Source: Anaerolineae bacterium
Lineage (GTDB): Bacteria; Desulfobacterota; Desulfobacteria; Desulfobacterales; ETH-SRB1
Assembly: GCA_035529315.1 (NCBI GenBank)
Contig: DATKWZ010000030.1
Coordinates: 1-64,000 of the forward strand
Reading direction: 5' to 3'
DNA length: 64,000 nt
Part shown: piece by piece, positions 46,893 to 57,418 of the stretch
Position numbering within the stretch: the first letter of the stretch is position 1
Layout: the number at the start of each line of letters is the position of its first letter
The notes under the pieces: model-generated
Database searches by the model: none
The model's input: the letters and a program-made list of their open reading frames with translations, nothing else
What the model was told of the DNA's origin: nothing
Made by a program: the position numbers and the translations under genes

Positions 46893-48232
46893 GTTTTGAC
46901 TTATTGGAAAAAGACAGAAAATATATCTGGCATCCTTATACCCAGATGAAAGATTATGAAAAGGAATATCCTGTCCTGATTGAAAAGGGGGAGGGTTGCC
47001 GTCTTTACGACCATGAAGGGAATGTCTATTATGACACCATCTCTTCCTGGTGGTGTAACGTCCACGGACACAATCATCCCTATATCCGGTCCGCGATAAA
47101 GAAACAGCTTTCCGAGCTTGATCATGTTCTCTTTGCCGGGTTTACCCATAAGAATGCAATATTGCTTGCAGAAAGTCTGGTTCAATGTTCCCCTGAAAAT
47201 CTTAGCAAAGTCTTCTATTCAGACAACGGGTCCACCGCCTGCGAGGTAGCCCTGAAAATGTCATTCCAGTTTTGGAAAAATAAAGGGCAGGAAAAAAAGG
47301 AGAAATTTATCGGGCTTGAAAACGGATATCACGGCGACACTGTCGGAGCGATGAGCGTCGGCGGGATCTCGGTCTTTCATCAAACATTTGCTCCCCTCCT
47401 TTTCCCTGCATTTAAGATACCTTCTCCCTACTGTTACCGATGTCCGTGCGCTAAGAAACGGGAAACTTGCGCCATAGAGTGTGTTGATCCACTGGAGGAA
47501 CTTCTTAAGGAACATAACAATGAGATCGCGGGGATCATCCTTGAGCCTATGATGCAGGGATCAGGCGGATTTATTATCTATCCTGTTGAATATCTTAAAA
47601 GGGTTTCAGAACTTGCCGATGCATACAATATCCATCTGATAGTGGATGAGGTTGCCACCGGTTTCGGAAGGACAGGAAAAATGTTTGCGGTGGAACATGC
47701 GGATGTTAAGCCGGATTTTATGTGCCTGTCAAAAGGGATAACCAACGGGACCCTTCCCCTTGCCGCTACCCTGACGACCGACGCGATATACGACGCCTTT
47801 TATGCTGATTATACCAGCAACATGACCTTTTATCACGGTCACACCTATACAGCCAACCCGTTAAGCACTGCCGCAGGATTCGCCTCTTTAGAGGTTTTTA
47901 AAAAAGAGAAGACCCTGGAAAATGCAGCGGCAAAAATTGTAACTTTTCACAGGATCATCCAAAAATTCAGAGAGATTCCGATTGTGGGTGATGTAAGATA
48001 TATAGGGATGGTAGCAGCCTTCGAACTTGTAAGAAATAGACAAACCAAAGAACCGTTCTCCTTTGAAGACAGGATAGGATTGTCGGTTTACAAAAAAGGG
48101 CTGAAAAACGGATTGATCCTTCGCCCATTGGGGAATGTCATATATCTCTTTCTTCCGCTCTGTGTAACAGAAGAAGAGTTGATGGATATAATAGATCGGA
48201 CATACGGTGTGCTTGCGTCATTAGCGGTTTAA
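46889..48232 (+). CDS. bioA: Adenosylmethionine-8-amino-7-oxononanoate aminotransferase
   Basis: The 447-residue PLP aminotransferase uses SAM as amino donor to make 7,8-diaminononanoate. Blocks: YIWHPYTQMKDY, then YYDTISSWWCNVHGHNHP, FYSDNGSTACEVALKM, ENGYHGDTVGAMSVGG, LIVDEVATGFGRTGKMF and the PLP lysine in CLSKGITNGTLPLAAT. ATG 46889 gives an ATGA overlap with bioD; an earlier in-frame ATG at 46871 is possible. It is the last gene of the operon and converges on the next gene. Confidence 0.97.
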   Translation: MSFDLLEKDRKYIWHPYTQMKDYEKEYPVLIEKGEGCRLYDHEGNVYYDTISSWWCNVHGHNHPYIRSAIKKQLSELDHVLFAGFTHKNAILLAESLVQCSPENLSKVFYSDNGSTACEVALKMSFQFWKNKGQEKKEKFIGLENGYHGDTVGAMSVGGISVFHQTFAPLLFPAFKIPSPYCYRCPCAKKRETCAIECVDPLEELLKEHNNEIAGIILEPMMQGSGGFIIYPVEYLKRVSELADAYNIHLIVDEVATGFGRTGKMFAVEHADVKPDFMCLSKGITNGTLPLAATLTTDAIYDAFYADYTSNMTFYHGHTYTANPLSTAAGFASLEVFKKEKTLENAAAKIVTFHRIIQKFREIPIVGDVRYIGMVAAFELVRNRQTKEPFSFEDRIGLSVYKKGLKNGLILRPLGNVIYLFLPLCVTEEELMDIIDRTYGVLASLAV

Positions 48233-48237
48233 GGCTT

Positions 48238-49389
48238 TTAAGGCAACACAGCTTTTGGATTCCAGTCTCCGGGAATCTTTTGTCCGGTCTCTTCGCCTAA
48301 TTTTATCTTTCTTTCCTTTAAACCCGGCCGGGCAAATTCCATATGCCCTTCATTTAAAGTCCGGCCATTGATTATAGCCTCGGAGCGGAGTCTCCGTCCA
48401 ATTGTCTTTTCCATCTGCCTGCCAAGCCACAGGATGCGGTCAACATCATATCCATGCTCGATGCCCATCTCGTCAATCTGTACCAGCGTATCCTCAAGTG
48501 TAATTAGACCCACATATCTGGGATCTTTATAATAATATTCTCCGGTTCCTTTGGTGGGGCAGTCGTCCATGAAGTTTGCCGGCTGCCCGCCAAGGCCTCC
48601 CAGGGTTGCCTCAAAGCTTGTAATTCCTGCCTGCAATGCAGCCAGAACAGATGCCGACGCTGTGCGCTTTGTTTCATGGAAATGGGCGATATGGAGTGCA
48701 GCGTCGGGAATTTCATCAAGTGTCCTGGAAAAATAACGGTAAACATCAGGAGCTGAAGCGCTGCCGTCATGGTCCGCATGTTCAATGTCATGGGCTCCGA
48801 TTTCCAGCCATCGTTTTGCAAATTCCACTGCCTCCTTCATGTCCTTAGCCCCGCCAATTGGACTCCCCCAGATAGTGCTGACCGTTCCGCACATCTTCAT
48901 TCCCGCATCATTGCATTTTTTAATGCAACGCTCCGCCTCTTTCCAGTATTCGGGAAGCGTTGTCCCTGAGTTTGCAAAATGATGCTCTTCTTCCGTAGAA
49001 ACCATCATCAGAAGACGATCAGGCCCAACCCCCTTTTTTCTTAGTGAAATAGCGCGATCAACCGCTGTTTCGCGGATCGTAATCGCTGTAAAGCAGATAT
49101 CGTCATAATTAACCCCCTTTCTTTCACATTGTTTTTTAAACCGGTCCCCTTTAAGGTGTTTAAACAAATCTTCAGCATCCCTGAACTGAGGCATTGAAAA
49201 TGAGCTTCCAAGATTAGTTACTTCAATATGCCTGCAGCCCGCGAATATCAGCTCTTCAAGATAAAATATCTTTGCCGCAGTGGAAATGAATTTTTCTTCA
49301 TGCTGAAAACCGTCCCTAATCGTTATGTCGCCGATAGTTACCTTTCCGGGCATTTTGGGAAAAATCTTCCAAAAATCATATTCAGTCAT
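48238..49389 (-). CDS. HMG-CoA lyase-like DRE-TIM metallolyase
   Basis: The 383-residue TIM-barrel enzyme belongs to the pyruvate carboxyltransferase/HMG-CoA lyase superfamily. It starts with a DRE-type motif, IGDITIRDGFQHEEKFI; metal-binding His residues are in AHFHETKRTAS, followed by FEATLGGLGGQPANF. These enzymes make or break C-C bonds next to a thioester or keto group using a divalent metal. The substrate cannot be read from the sequence; the family occurs in many sulfate reducers. It converges on bioA with a 5-bp gap. Confidence 0.75.
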   Translation of the reverse strand: MTEYDFWKIFPKMPGKVTIGDITIRDGFQHEEKFISTAAKIFYLEELIFAGCRHIEVTNLGSSFSMPQFRDAEDLFKHLKGDRFKKQCERKGVNYDDICFTAITIRETAVDRAISLRKKGVGPDRLLMMVSTEEEHHFANSGTTLPEYWKEAERCIKKCNDAGMKMCGTVSTIWGSPIGGAKDMKEAVEFAKRWLEIGAHDIEHADHDGSASAPDVYRYFSRTLDEIPDAALHIAHFHETKRTASASVLAALQAGITSFEATLGGLGGQPANFMDDCPTKGTGEYYYKDPRYVGLITLEDTLVQIDEMGIEHGYDVDRILWLGRQMEKTIGRRLRSEAIINGRTLNEGHMEFARPGLKERKIKLGEETGQKIPGDWNPKAVLP

Positions 49390-49735
49390 ATCAAGGGCTC
49401 CTTTCTAAAAGGCTTTTACCACAGATCACAGAGGTTTTCTATAAAAAAACTGTAACAGGATCTCCGCTTTGCTCCGACAAGCTGCGGGGAATGCGCTCGC
49501 TATTGCGATTCAGCCACCGATCTACGCTGATCATTACTGATATCCCCCTAACGGCAAAAGTTGTATTTGGAGACAGTATACGTAAATGGTTATGCTATTA
49601 TCGGGTTTACTTATAATCTCTTTTTTTCTTGACAGAACATCCAATATGATTATTTTTGATAAACAGAGTAATAAATAATTAAAGCAAGCTTGTTCGGAAT
49701 ATAAAATCAACCCAATATAATAAGGAGGTGTTATT
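49390..49735. other. Intergenic region upstream of hsp20
   Basis: It holds ACCACAGATCACAGAGG (49418-49434), related to the CTCTGTGATCTCTGTGGT repeat ahead of 59945, and the candidate hsp20 promoter listed separately. No gene was found. Confidence 0.5.
49629..49656 (+). promoter_or_regulatory. Candidate heat-shock promoter of hsp20
   Basis: TTGACA (49629-49634), 16-bp spacer, TATTTT (49651-49656). It has the same hexamers and spacing as the candidate promoter ahead of grpE-dnaK, with a shared ATTATTTTT context, which suggests a common sigma factor. Confidence 0.45.
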
Positions 49736-50185
49736 ATGACTCTCGTTAGATGGGATCCTTTCAGAAATGTAGCAACCTTGCAAGACCGTATTAATCGTAT
49801 GTTTGATGAAAGCTTTCTCCGTTCAAAGGACTTTGATGATGAGGTTAGCCTGGCTTCGTGGAAGCCCACGGTAGACATTTATGACACTGATGACGCTATT
49901 ATTCTCAAAGTTGAACTTCCCGGAGTAGATAAAGAAAAAGTTACTGTTGATGTTAATGATAATGTATTGACTCTTAAGGGTGAACGATCCATTGACAAAG
50001 AGATTAAGGAAGAAAACTACTGCCGCAGGGAAAGAAGTTTTGGTTCATTTCACAGATCTTTTACGCTGCCGACAGCTGTAAATCCCGAGGATATCAAGGC
50101 GACCTATAAAGACGGGATCCTTACGGTCGAAGTTCCAAAACCGGAAGAAAAGAAACCAAAACAAATAACCATAGATATAAAATAA
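49736..50185 (+). CDS. Hsp20/alpha-crystallin small heat-shock protein
   Basis: The 149-residue chaperone holds unfolding proteins in a soluble state. The N-terminus reads LVRWDPFRNVATLQDRINRMF, as in many bacterial Hsp20. The alpha-crystallin domain spans about 40-140, with VDIYDTDDAIILKVELPGVD, FGSFHRSFTLP and the closing GILTVEVPKPEEKKPKQITI. ATG follows AAGGAGG. A terminator lies 34 bp downstream, so it is a single-gene unit. Confidence 0.96.
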   Translation: MTLVRWDPFRNVATLQDRINRMFDESFLRSKDFDDEVSLASWKPTVDIYDTDDAIILKVELPGVDKEKVTVDVNDNVLTLKGERSIDKEIKEENYCRRERSFGSFHRSFTLPTAVNPEDIKATYKDGILTVEVPKPEEKKPKQITIDIK

Positions 50186-50218
50186 TTACCGGCACATAGC
50201 TGAAATACAGTTCATCCT

Positions 50219-50257
50219 CAAAGGCAGGGTCTTTAACAGGTCCTGCCTTTATTTTTC
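50219..50257 (+). terminator. Rho-independent terminator of hsp20
   Basis: AAGGCAGG (50221-50228) and CCTGCCTT (50242-50249) form the stem, followed by TATTTTT. Confidence 0.88.
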
Positions 50258-50483
50258 CAGCGACAAAAGATCAAGGCAATCTTGAGTAAAGTTCTAAAGC
50301 TTCTATCATCAGAAAAATGGCATCAGAAAAATGGAAAAACATATGAAAGGCCAGCTGCTCAAATTAAACAGAGAATATACATTCTTGACAATTAAAACTC
50401 AGATGTGTTTTTTATCTAATTTGTAAAAGTTCACCACAGAAGGGCAGGTGGTTTCACTGAAGGTGTAACCAAAAGGAAAATGT

Positions 50484-52097
50484 ATGAATGAATTGTCTGT
50501 AAGGACTTGCGTATCAAGTTCCGGTGAATTTATTTATGGCATTCACAAGCCTGATTACACGGTTGTCAATCTCAGAGAAAAAGATCACATAACAACGCTT
50601 GGACATATTAACGGCAAAACTGCTGTTGAAAACAAAATTAACTTTCCGGCAAATGATGTAAAAATTGATAACGCAGACTGGGTATTCGAGATCTCCAACC
50701 CGTTTCCTTTTATGGGCGCAACTTTTATATTAAAGTCAAGCGCCGACAAAAGAATAGAAAATGCAAACCCCTTTGATATTATTAACAAATATAAATCTTC
50801 GAAATTAAAAGCCCATATAAATGAGTTTGAAGACAATGACCCGCTTACTATATCATTGGGCCGAATGTCCACAGACGCGGACCTGCTTATCGAGTTAGCC
50901 CAAAAGTCGTGCTTGTTTGAGTTTGATCCACATACAGGAGAGCCTGCCGGCATTCAATATGAAAAAACAAAAAATGGGGGGGTTCAACAGGCAATTAAAA
51001 ATCGCCATTTGTTTGAAATCGTATCCAACAATCCTTTTTTACCTGATACTTATAAGCAGGCAATGGTACTTATTCCAGGCATCCAGGGCCCCAATAAAAT
51101 CGTGGGAGAGTATAAAAAGTCTGCGGGCACTCATATCTGGGAATATCTGAGAGAAAACAGTTATATCCCATGGGGACATTATGCAGCAAACATGGCACAT
51201 GATTCCATCAGGTATAAAATCAAAGCACTTAAGAAAGAGGATTTGATCGGTCTCAGGCATTTATACTACCAGAGGGTTTACACACAGGTTGCCCAGAGTC
51301 TGGAAATTCCCATTCCCGCAAAAAAACGCAGTTTCACAGAAGAGGAGTTAGAGTCTTTGCGGATACATCTTCTTAAAACCATAAAACATCATGAAGATGA
51401 TAAAAATAATTTACCCTTTAACGCATCAATGTGGGGATGGAATTTCGGATTTGATCTGTCTCCTTCAGGATATCGGCTCAATGCATCTCACCAGCAAATA
51501 CACCAGCAATTTGCGATAGTGCCCAAATATACTCCGGGTTTTATCAATGGGAAAAATGATGAAAGCCACACTTTATTTTCAACCTATACTCAAGGAGATG
51601 AAGTAGCTCGCTTCTGCCGCGGGTTCAGAAATAGTACCGGCAAAAACTTCTTTGAAACATACATTAATGCCATAGAAAATAACAGGAGAATGGATGGCAG
51701 AAAAGACAGGGCAAAAAGCCTTGTCTTCTATCAGGACGAAAACATCATGGCTTTTGTACCCAAAGCCCAGCGCTCTCAGGGAGAAGTACAGATTATGACC
51801 ACAGCAAAGTGCGGCAATATTCTTGAGGCGGATTCTACGGTGAGGAGGTCTCTGGACACGGCTATTTTGACAACCGTAAGGATGCTGGAAAAATTGGGTG
51901 TGGAAATGATGATTTGTTACGAAACATCCAAGAGATTTGATAATCCGGACAATGACCATCGGCTTATGTACACTTTTATTCCCCGTCATCCTAAATCGCC
52001 GGGGACTTACAGTCAGTGGCTATATCGCTGGATTATCGGGCATTATCCCGAAGACTTCGCTCATGCCTGCAACAAGGCCGTTAATCAGGGATTTTGA
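50484..52097 (+). CDS. Unknown protein with HIT/GalT-like His motif
   Basis: The 537-residue cytoplasmic protein is not recognised by family name. The segment GYRLNASHQQIHQQFAIVPK resembles the nucleotidyl-transfer site of the HIT/GalT superfamily (Ala-Ser-x-x-His-x-Gln), and the preceding NFGFDLSPS has the Asn-x-Gly pattern found ahead of it in GalT. The N-terminal FEISNPFPFMGATFILKSS also fits a GalT-like half. It may be a nucleotidyltransferase or Ap4A-phosphorylase relative. There are no membrane segments. It stands between hsp20 and leuS with gaps of 298 and 247 bp on either side. Confidence 0.55.
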   Translation: MNELSVRTCVSSSGEFIYGIHKPDYTVVNLREKDHITTLGHINGKTAVENKINFPANDVKIDNADWVFEISNPFPFMGATFILKSSADKRIENANPFDIINKYKSSKLKAHINEFEDNDPLTISLGRMSTDADLLIELAQKSCLFEFDPHTGEPAGIQYEKTKNGGVQQAIKNRHLFEIVSNNPFLPDTYKQAMVLIPGIQGPNKIVGEYKKSAGTHIWEYLRENSYIPWGHYAANMAHDSIRYKIKALKKEDLIGLRHLYYQRVYTQVAQSLEIPIPAKKRSFTEEELESLRIHLLKTIKHHEDDKNNLPFNASMWGWNFGFDLSPSGYRLNASHQQIHQQFAIVPKYTPGFINGKNDESHTLFSTYTQGDEVARFCRGFRNSTGKNFFETYINAIENNRRMDGRKDRAKSLVFYQDENIMAFVPKAQRSQGEVQIMTTAKCGNILEADSTVRRSLDTAILTTVRMLEKLGVEMMICYETSKRFDNPDNDHRLMYTFIPRHPKSPGTYSQWLYRWIIGHYPEDFAHACNKAVNQGF

Positions 52098-52344
52098 TAT
52101 CCGGCTTGAAAAACCTGCTCCCCATGCGCCTGTCTCAATGTACAGACATACCGACTCTTAAACCCAGATATTAACTTGGCAGCCTCGAAAAAGAACAGGT
52201 CGAAAAGAGAGGTTCGGACGCTTTCAATACAACCGGAAGTTGATTGCAACCCTTGCTATTAATAACATATTATGGCATATTAATATAATTTTGATTGTTT
52301 ACCCTCCTTGAACCAGCTTTATTGATAAAGGCATTATGTAGAAA

Positions 52345-54936
52345 ATGGACAAGAAATACGATCCAAAAACCGTTGAATCAAAGTGGCAATCCTGTTGGGA
52401 TGAGAAAGGGCTGTTTAAGTGTAAAGAGGATCCTGACAGGGAAAAGTATTATATTCTTGAGATGTTTCCCTATCCTTCAGGCAAGATACACATGGGTCAT
52501 GTCAGAAACTACACCATAGGGGATGTGGTCGCAAGATATAAAAGAATGCGGGGATTTAATGTTCTGCATCCAATGGGATGGGATGCTTTTGGAATGCCCG
52601 CGGAAAACGCCGCTATTGCAAACAATACCCATCCTGCCGGATGGACATACGATAATATCAAGTCGATGCGATCTCAGCTGAAGCGCATAGGTTTCAGCTA
52701 TGACTGGGACAGGGAAATAGCTACCTGCAGGCCCGAATATTACAGGTGGGAACAGTGGCTGTTTTTAAAGATGTATGAAAAAGGGATGGTATATAGAAAG
52801 GAGTCTTTTGTAAACTGGTGCAATACCTGTAAAACTGTTCTTGCCAATGAGCAGGTAGAGGCCGGCATGTGCTGGAGATGCGGGAAACCGGTTCGCCAGA
52901 AAAAGCTCTGGCAATGGTTTTTCCGTATAACCGATTATGCAGAAGATTTGCTTGCTTATTGCGACAAGCTTTCCGGCTGGCCTGACAAGGTCATCACCAT
53001 GCAGAAAAACTGGATCGGCAAGAGCATAGGCGCACAGATAAGATTCCCGATTGAAAATGCCGAAGATAATTCAGACAAGATTATACCTGTATTTACAACC
53101 CGTCAGGATACGGTTTTCGGAGCAACCTTCATGTGTCTTGCCCCTGAGCATCCGCTTGTGCCAGGGCTTTCAAAAGGCACCGGCCAGGAAGATAAGGTTG
53201 GAGAGTTTGTGGAACGGATGTCAATGCAGGATAGATCTGACAAGGCTGTTGAAAGTTATGAAAAGGAAGGGGTTTTTACCGGTTCATATTGCATAAATCC
53301 ATTGAGCAACAGGCGCATGCCTATATATACAGCTAATTTTGCTCTCATGGAATATGGCACAGGCGCTGTTATGTCGGTGCCGGCACACGACCAGCGTGAT
53401 TTTGAATTTGCCAAAAAATACGGTCTTGACATTATTGTTGTTGTAAAGCCTTTTGATAAGGACCTTGATGCAGACTCCATGACCGAAGCATATACAGGTG
53501 AAGGGGTTATGGTCAATTCCAGCCGGTTTGACGGCATGAACAACAAAAAAGCCCTTGATGAAATCGCCTCTTTTCTTGACGAAAAGGGCTTTGGAGAAAA
53601 AACAGTCAACTTCAGATTAAGGGATTGGGGTGTTTCCAGACAGCGTTACTGGGGAGCCCCCATTCCCATGGTTTATTGCAATAAATGCGGGGTTGTTCCC
53701 GTCCCTGAAGAGGATCTTCCGGTTGTATTGCCTGAGGAGGCTGATCTTTTGCCAGGAGGAAGGTCGCCGCTCGCAGGTCTTGATTATTTTGCAAGAACCA
53801 GGTGCCCGAAGTGCGGCAGCCCGGACGCAAAAAGAGAAACCGATACAATGGATACATTCGTTGAATCCTCCTGGTATTTTGAGAGATACTGCAGCGCAGA
53901 TTACAATGGCGGCATGTTTGATACAAAGGCTGTTTCCTACTGGATGCCGGTTGATCAATATATCGGCGGGGTTGAGCATGCTATTTTGCATCTGCTTTAT
54001 TCAAGGTATTTTACACGCGTGCTAAAAGATCTTGGACTTGTTAAATACAAGGAGCCTTTTACCAGACTGCTGACACAGGGTATGGTCTGCAAGGAGACTG
54101 CTTCCTGCTCTGAGCATGGATTTCTTTTCCCTGAAGAAGCCAAAGGCGGTTTTTGCAAAAAATGCGGCAACAAGGTCATAATAGGCCGGGTTGAAAAGAT
54201 GTCCAAGTCAAAAAAGAATGTGATAGATCCGAATATTATGCTCAAAAAATACGGCGCTGATGTTACACGGCTCTTTTGTCTTTTTGCGGCTCCGCCCGAG
54301 AGGGACCTTGAATGGAGCGACCAGGGGGTTGACGGGTCATACCGTTTCCTGAATCGTATATGGAGCCTTGCGGCAGTCTGGATCGATTTGATAAAAGGGG
54401 CGATCCCTTTTAACGGCAGTCCTGACGAACTGGACGAGAGCATACGGATTTTATATAAAAAAGCCCATCAAACAATAAAAAAGGTTACCGATGATATAGA
54501 AGGCAGGTTCCATTTCAATACAGCAATCAGCGCTGTAATGGAGCTTGTTAATACCATGTACGGCATAGACCCGGCAACAAAAAGCTCTGAAGCCGCGGGA
54601 GTAATGAGATTTGCCGTGGAATCGGTTATACTGCTTTTATCACCCATAGTTCCACATTTTACTGAAGAACTCTGGGATGCCATGGAGCATAAATCCAGCG
54701 TTCTTTTGGAATCATGGCCATTATACAGAGAAGATGCTCTTGTGCAAGACAGCCTTGAAATAGTAGTGCAGGTAAACGGCAAACTTCGCAGCAAATTCAG
54801 GATAAGCGCTGATGCGGATGATGCTGCCATAAAAGAGATGGCTCTTTCAGATGAACGCGCAAGGGAATTTATAAATGATAAATCCATAAAAAGGGTCATT
54901 GTCGTTAAAAAGAAGCTGGTAAATATTGTAGTGTAA
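52345..54936 (+). CDS. leuS: Leucyl-tRNA synthetase
   Basis: The 863-residue class I synthetase charges tRNA-Leu. HIGH-type motif in [15 protein letters not shown] (about 42-56), [17 protein letters not shown], zinc knuckle [20 protein letters not shown], the editing domain with [14 protein letters not shown] and [14 protein letters not shown], and KMSKS in [14 protein letters not shown]. Length matches bacterial LeuRS. No T-box or other leader element was recognised in the 247 bp ahead. lptE follows after 34 bp, as in E. coli. Confidence 0.98.
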   Translation: MDKKYDPKTVESKWQSCWDEKGLFKCKEDPDREKYYILEMFPYPSGKIHMGHVRNYTIGDVVARYKRMRGFNVLHPMGWDAFGMPAENAAIANNTHPAGWTYDNIKSMRSQLKRIGFSYDWDREIATCRPEYYRWEQWLFLKMYEKGMVYRKESFVNWCNTCKTVLANEQVEAGMCWRCGKPVRQKKLWQWFFRITDYAEDLLAYCDKLSGWPDKVITMQKNWIGKSIGAQIRFPIENAEDNSDKIIPVFTTRQDTVFGATFMCLAPEHPLVPGLSKGTGQEDKVGEFVERMSMQDRSDKAVESYEKEGVFTGSYCINPLSNRRMPIYTANFALMEYGTGAVMSVPAHDQRDFEFAKKYGLDIIVVVKPFDKDLDADSMTEAYTGEGVMVNSSRFDGMNNKKALDEIASFLDEKGFGEKTVNFRLRDWGVSRQRYWGAPIPMVYCNKCGVVPVPEEDLPVVLPEEADLLPGGRSPLAGLDYFARTRCPKCGSPDAKRETDTMDTFVESSWYFERYCSADYNGGMFDTKAVSYWMPVDQYIGGVEHAILHLLYSRYFTRVLKDLGLVKYKEPFTRLLTQGMVCKETASCSEHGFLFPEEAKGGFCKKCGNKVIIGRVEKMSKSKKNVIDPNIMLKKYGADVTRLFCLFAAPPERDLEWSDQGVDGSYRFLNRIWSLAAVWIDLIKGAIPFNGSPDELDESIRILYKKAHQTIKKVTDDIEGRFHFNTAISAVMELVNTMYGIDPATKSSEAAGVMRFAVESVILLLSPIVPHFTEELWDAMEHKSSVLLESWPLYREDALVQDSLEIVVQVNGKLRSKFRISADADDAAIKEMALSDERAREFINDKSIKRVIVVKKKLVNIVV

Positions 54937-54970
54937 TAATGATGAATTCGCAAAAAGTCGAAGGAGGAAA

Positions 54971-55489
54971 ATGCTTTTTAAAGGAAAAATAATTTGGGCT
55001 GTCTTTGCGATATTGTGCTTTTTGGCTTTTTTGTCAGCATGCGGCTACAGGTTTGCCGGAGGCGGGACTCTTCCGTCAGGTATAAATAGTGTTTGCGTAA
55101 CAATTCTTGAAAACCGCACCTCTGAAATCGGAATTGAAAATACATTTACAAACGATCTTATCTATGAATTTACGAGAAACGGCAAAATCGCAGGCATGGA
55201 CGAGGCAGACGCTCTCCTTTCCGGTGTAATTAAATCAATGAGTATTGAGACGATATCACACAGCGGGGCTCAAACCTCCCTTGAAAGACGGGTAACATTT
55301 ACACTTGATTTGAAATTAACAGATAAGGACGGCAGGATACTTTGGTCAACAAAAGATATTGCCGGCAACGAGGCCTATGTCGTGGTTTCTGACAAGCTAT
55401 TGACAGAGCAAAAACGACATGATGCAATTTCAATCCTTTCAACAAGGCTTGCAGAAAAGGTTTATAATAGCCTGACAGAGGATTTTTAG
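54971..55489 (+). CDS. lptE: LPS-assembly lipoprotein LptE
   Basis: The 172-residue outer-membrane lipoprotein should plug the LptD barrel in lipopolysaccharide export. The lipobox FLSAC puts the lipid on Cys24, followed by GYRFAGGGTLPSGINSVCV and IENTFTNDLIYEFTRNGK, which fit LptE. The gene order leuS-lptE supports the call, since sequence conservation in the family is low. Its stop codon overlaps that of the convergent rpsT. Confidence 0.88.
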   Translation: MLFKGKIIWAVFAILCFLAFLSACGYRFAGGGTLPSGINSVCVTILENRTSEIGIENTFTNDLIYEFTRNGKIAGMDEADALLSGVIKSMSIETISHSGAQTSLERRVTFTLDLKLTDKDGRILWSTKDIAGNEAYVVVSDKLLTEQKRHDAISILSTRLAEKVYNSLTEDF

Positions 55490-55752
55490 GCTGTAATCGA
55501 CCTTACCAGGCTGGCAAGGCGGGAAACTTTTCGAGATGCATTTTTTTTATGAATAGTTCCCTTTTTTGCTGCTTTGTCGATAATAGATTGCGCTTGATTA
55601 AGTTTGTTTAAAGCTGTTTCATTCGACTCTTTACCTGAGGCAAGCCGTACATCCTTGACAATGTTTTTAACCTTGGTCATCGTTGTTTTGTTACGCATGC
55701 GCCTTTCTTTATTCTGGCGCGCCCGTTTTAATGCTGATTTATGATTAGCCAA
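55486..55752 (-). CDS. rpsT: 30S ribosomal protein S20
   Basis: The 88-residue basic protein binds 16S rRNA. MANHKSALKRARQNKERRMRNK is the family start, and the rest follows the three-helix pattern ending KKNASRKVSRLASLV. It converges on lptE with a 4-bp overlap of the two 3' ends. ATG follows AGGAG. Confidence 0.97.
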   Translation of the reverse strand: MANHKSALKRARQNKERRMRNKTTMTKVKNIVKDVRLASGKESNETALNKLNQAQSIIDKAAKKGTIHKKNASRKVSRLASLVRSITA

Positions 55753-55849
55753 TTTATATAACTCCTTTGCATAAGTTTAAAAGATTTTAGCTACATAATA
55801 TTAAAAAGCATGTCAAGTTAAATTTAACGGTTTTATTTAAAAGCAATCA

Positions 55850-57418
55850 ATGTCTGAAAATACACGCGTGACAAAAGCTGCTGGGGTCGTAGGCTCCGCA
55901 ACCTTATTAAGCCGTCTGTTCGGCTTCATAAGGGATGTCGTAATTGCATGGTTTTTTGGGGCCGGACTCAGTTCAGACGCTTTTTTTGTAGCATTCAGGA
56001 TCCCAAACCTGCTGAGAAGGCTTTTTGCCGAAGGTTCGCTTAGCATTGCATTCATACCTGTGTTTACGGAATACCTTACGGTCAAAGGCAGAGAGGAAGC
56101 CTTTAAGCTGGCCGGAGCCGCCATTTGGCTTCTTTCCATGATCCTTGCGATTGTCGCGGTTTTGGGCATTCTACTTTCCCCTGTTATTATAAAGATTATT
56201 GCGCCCGGATTTATTGACTCGCCTGAAAAGTTTTCCATGACAGTAAATTTGACCCGTATTATGTTCCCTTATATTTTTTTCATCGGCCTGGTAGCCCTTT
56301 CCATGGGAATTCTGAATAGTCTGGGCCACTTTGCCGCTCCGGCCCTGGCGCCGGTTTTTTTGAATATTGCAATGATATGTTCGGTATTTTTTATTTCACC
56401 ATACATGCCTGATCCGGTAACCGGCCTTGCCATAGGGGTGCTTATCGGCGGTTTTCTTCAGCTCGCTCTTCAGATCCCCTTTCTTATTAAAAAAGGATTG
56501 TATTTTTGGCAAAGGGTAAAAATATTTCATCCAGGGCTGAAAAAAATTGGCCTGTTAATGATTCCAACCGTATTCGGATCCGCTGTTTACCAGATTAATA
56601 TCCTGGTTAGCACCCTTCTTGCCTCATTACTGTCTGAAGGAAGTGTTTCATATCTTTATTATGCAGACCGGCTGGTGCAGTTTCCTCTCGGCATATTTGC
56701 AATAGCGGCTGCTACCGCTATTTTGCCAAGCATCTCAAGGCAGGCGGCGTCAGGGGATTTAGAGGCTGTTAAAGCCACCTTTTCACATGCAATGAATCTG
56801 GTGTTGTTCATAACAATACCTTCCATGGTCGGCCTTATTATACTAAGGGAGCCGATCGTTGCTCTGTTATTTAAAAGGGGTGTTTTTGATTCCAAAGCTA
56901 CACAATTGACTGCGCAGGCTCTTTTATATTATGGTATAGGTTTATGGGCATTTTCAGGTGTAAGAATAGTTGTTTCTACATTTTATGCTCTGCAGGACAC
57001 AAAGACCCCTGTACGCATGGCCGTAATATCGATTATTGCCAATATAGTGCTTGGGATTATTCTGATGGGGCCGCTCGCTCACGGGGGCCTTGCCCTTTCC
57101 ACCTCTCTTGCTTCAATGCTGAACTTCGGGCTTCTTGTTAGGGCATTAACAATAAAACTTGGTTCATTAGGATTAAGAAGTATTGCCGAATCTGCTTGCA
57201 AAAGTTTGCTTTGTGCCGCAATAATGGGTATAATTATTAGCATTGTTTCCATTTTTATGATTCCCTTAACAGACGGATCTATATATGGCCTTTTTTTCGG
57301 GCTTATGGGAACAATAATAATCGGCTTTCTTCTTTATGGATTCTTTTCCTTTTTAATAAAAAGTCCGGAACTGCGAAAGCTTTGGGGTATAATTGTTAAG
57401 GGCATTAAAAAAAGTTGA
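55850..57418 (+). CDS. murJ: Lipid II flippase MurJ
   Basis: The 522-residue inner-membrane protein moves lipid II to the periplasm for peptidoglycan synthesis. About 14 membrane helices are visible. Conserved blocks: VVGSATLLSRLFGFIRDVVIAWFFG, DAFFVAFRIPNLLRRLFAEG and FIPVFTEYL. Length is typical. The ftsB-like gene begins at the stop codon of murJ, so they are coupled. It diverges from rpsT. Confidence 0.96.
   Translation: MSENTRVTKAAGVVGSATLLSRLFGFIRDVVIAWFFGAGLSSDAFFVAFRIPNLLRRLFAEGSLSIAFIPVFTEYLTVKGREEAFKLAGAAIWLLSMILAIVAVLGILLSPVIIKIIAPGFIDSPEKFSMTVNLTRIMFPYIFFIGLVALSMGILNSLGHFAAPALAPVFLNIAMICSVFFISPYMPDPVTGLAIGVLIGGFLQLALQIPFLIKKGLYFWQRVKIFHPGLKKIGLLMIPTVFGSAVYQINILVSTLLASLLSEGSVSYLYYADRLVQFPLGIFAIAAATAILPSISRQAASGDLEAVKATFSHAMNLVLFITIPSMVGLIILREPIVALLFKRGVFDSKATQLTAQALLYYGIGLWAFSGVRIVVSTFYALQDTKTPVRMAVISIIANIVLGIILMGPLAHGGLALSTSLASMLNFGLLVRALTIKLGSLGLRSIAESACKSLLCAAIMGIIISIVSIFMIPLTDGSIYGLFFGLMGTIIIGFLLYGFFSFLIKSPELRKLWGIIVKGIKKS

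Noticed and set aside
52098..52344. T-box or other leader before leuS
   Set aside because: No T-box consensus or specifier stem was seen, and the host is not of a group that uses T-boxes for leuS.
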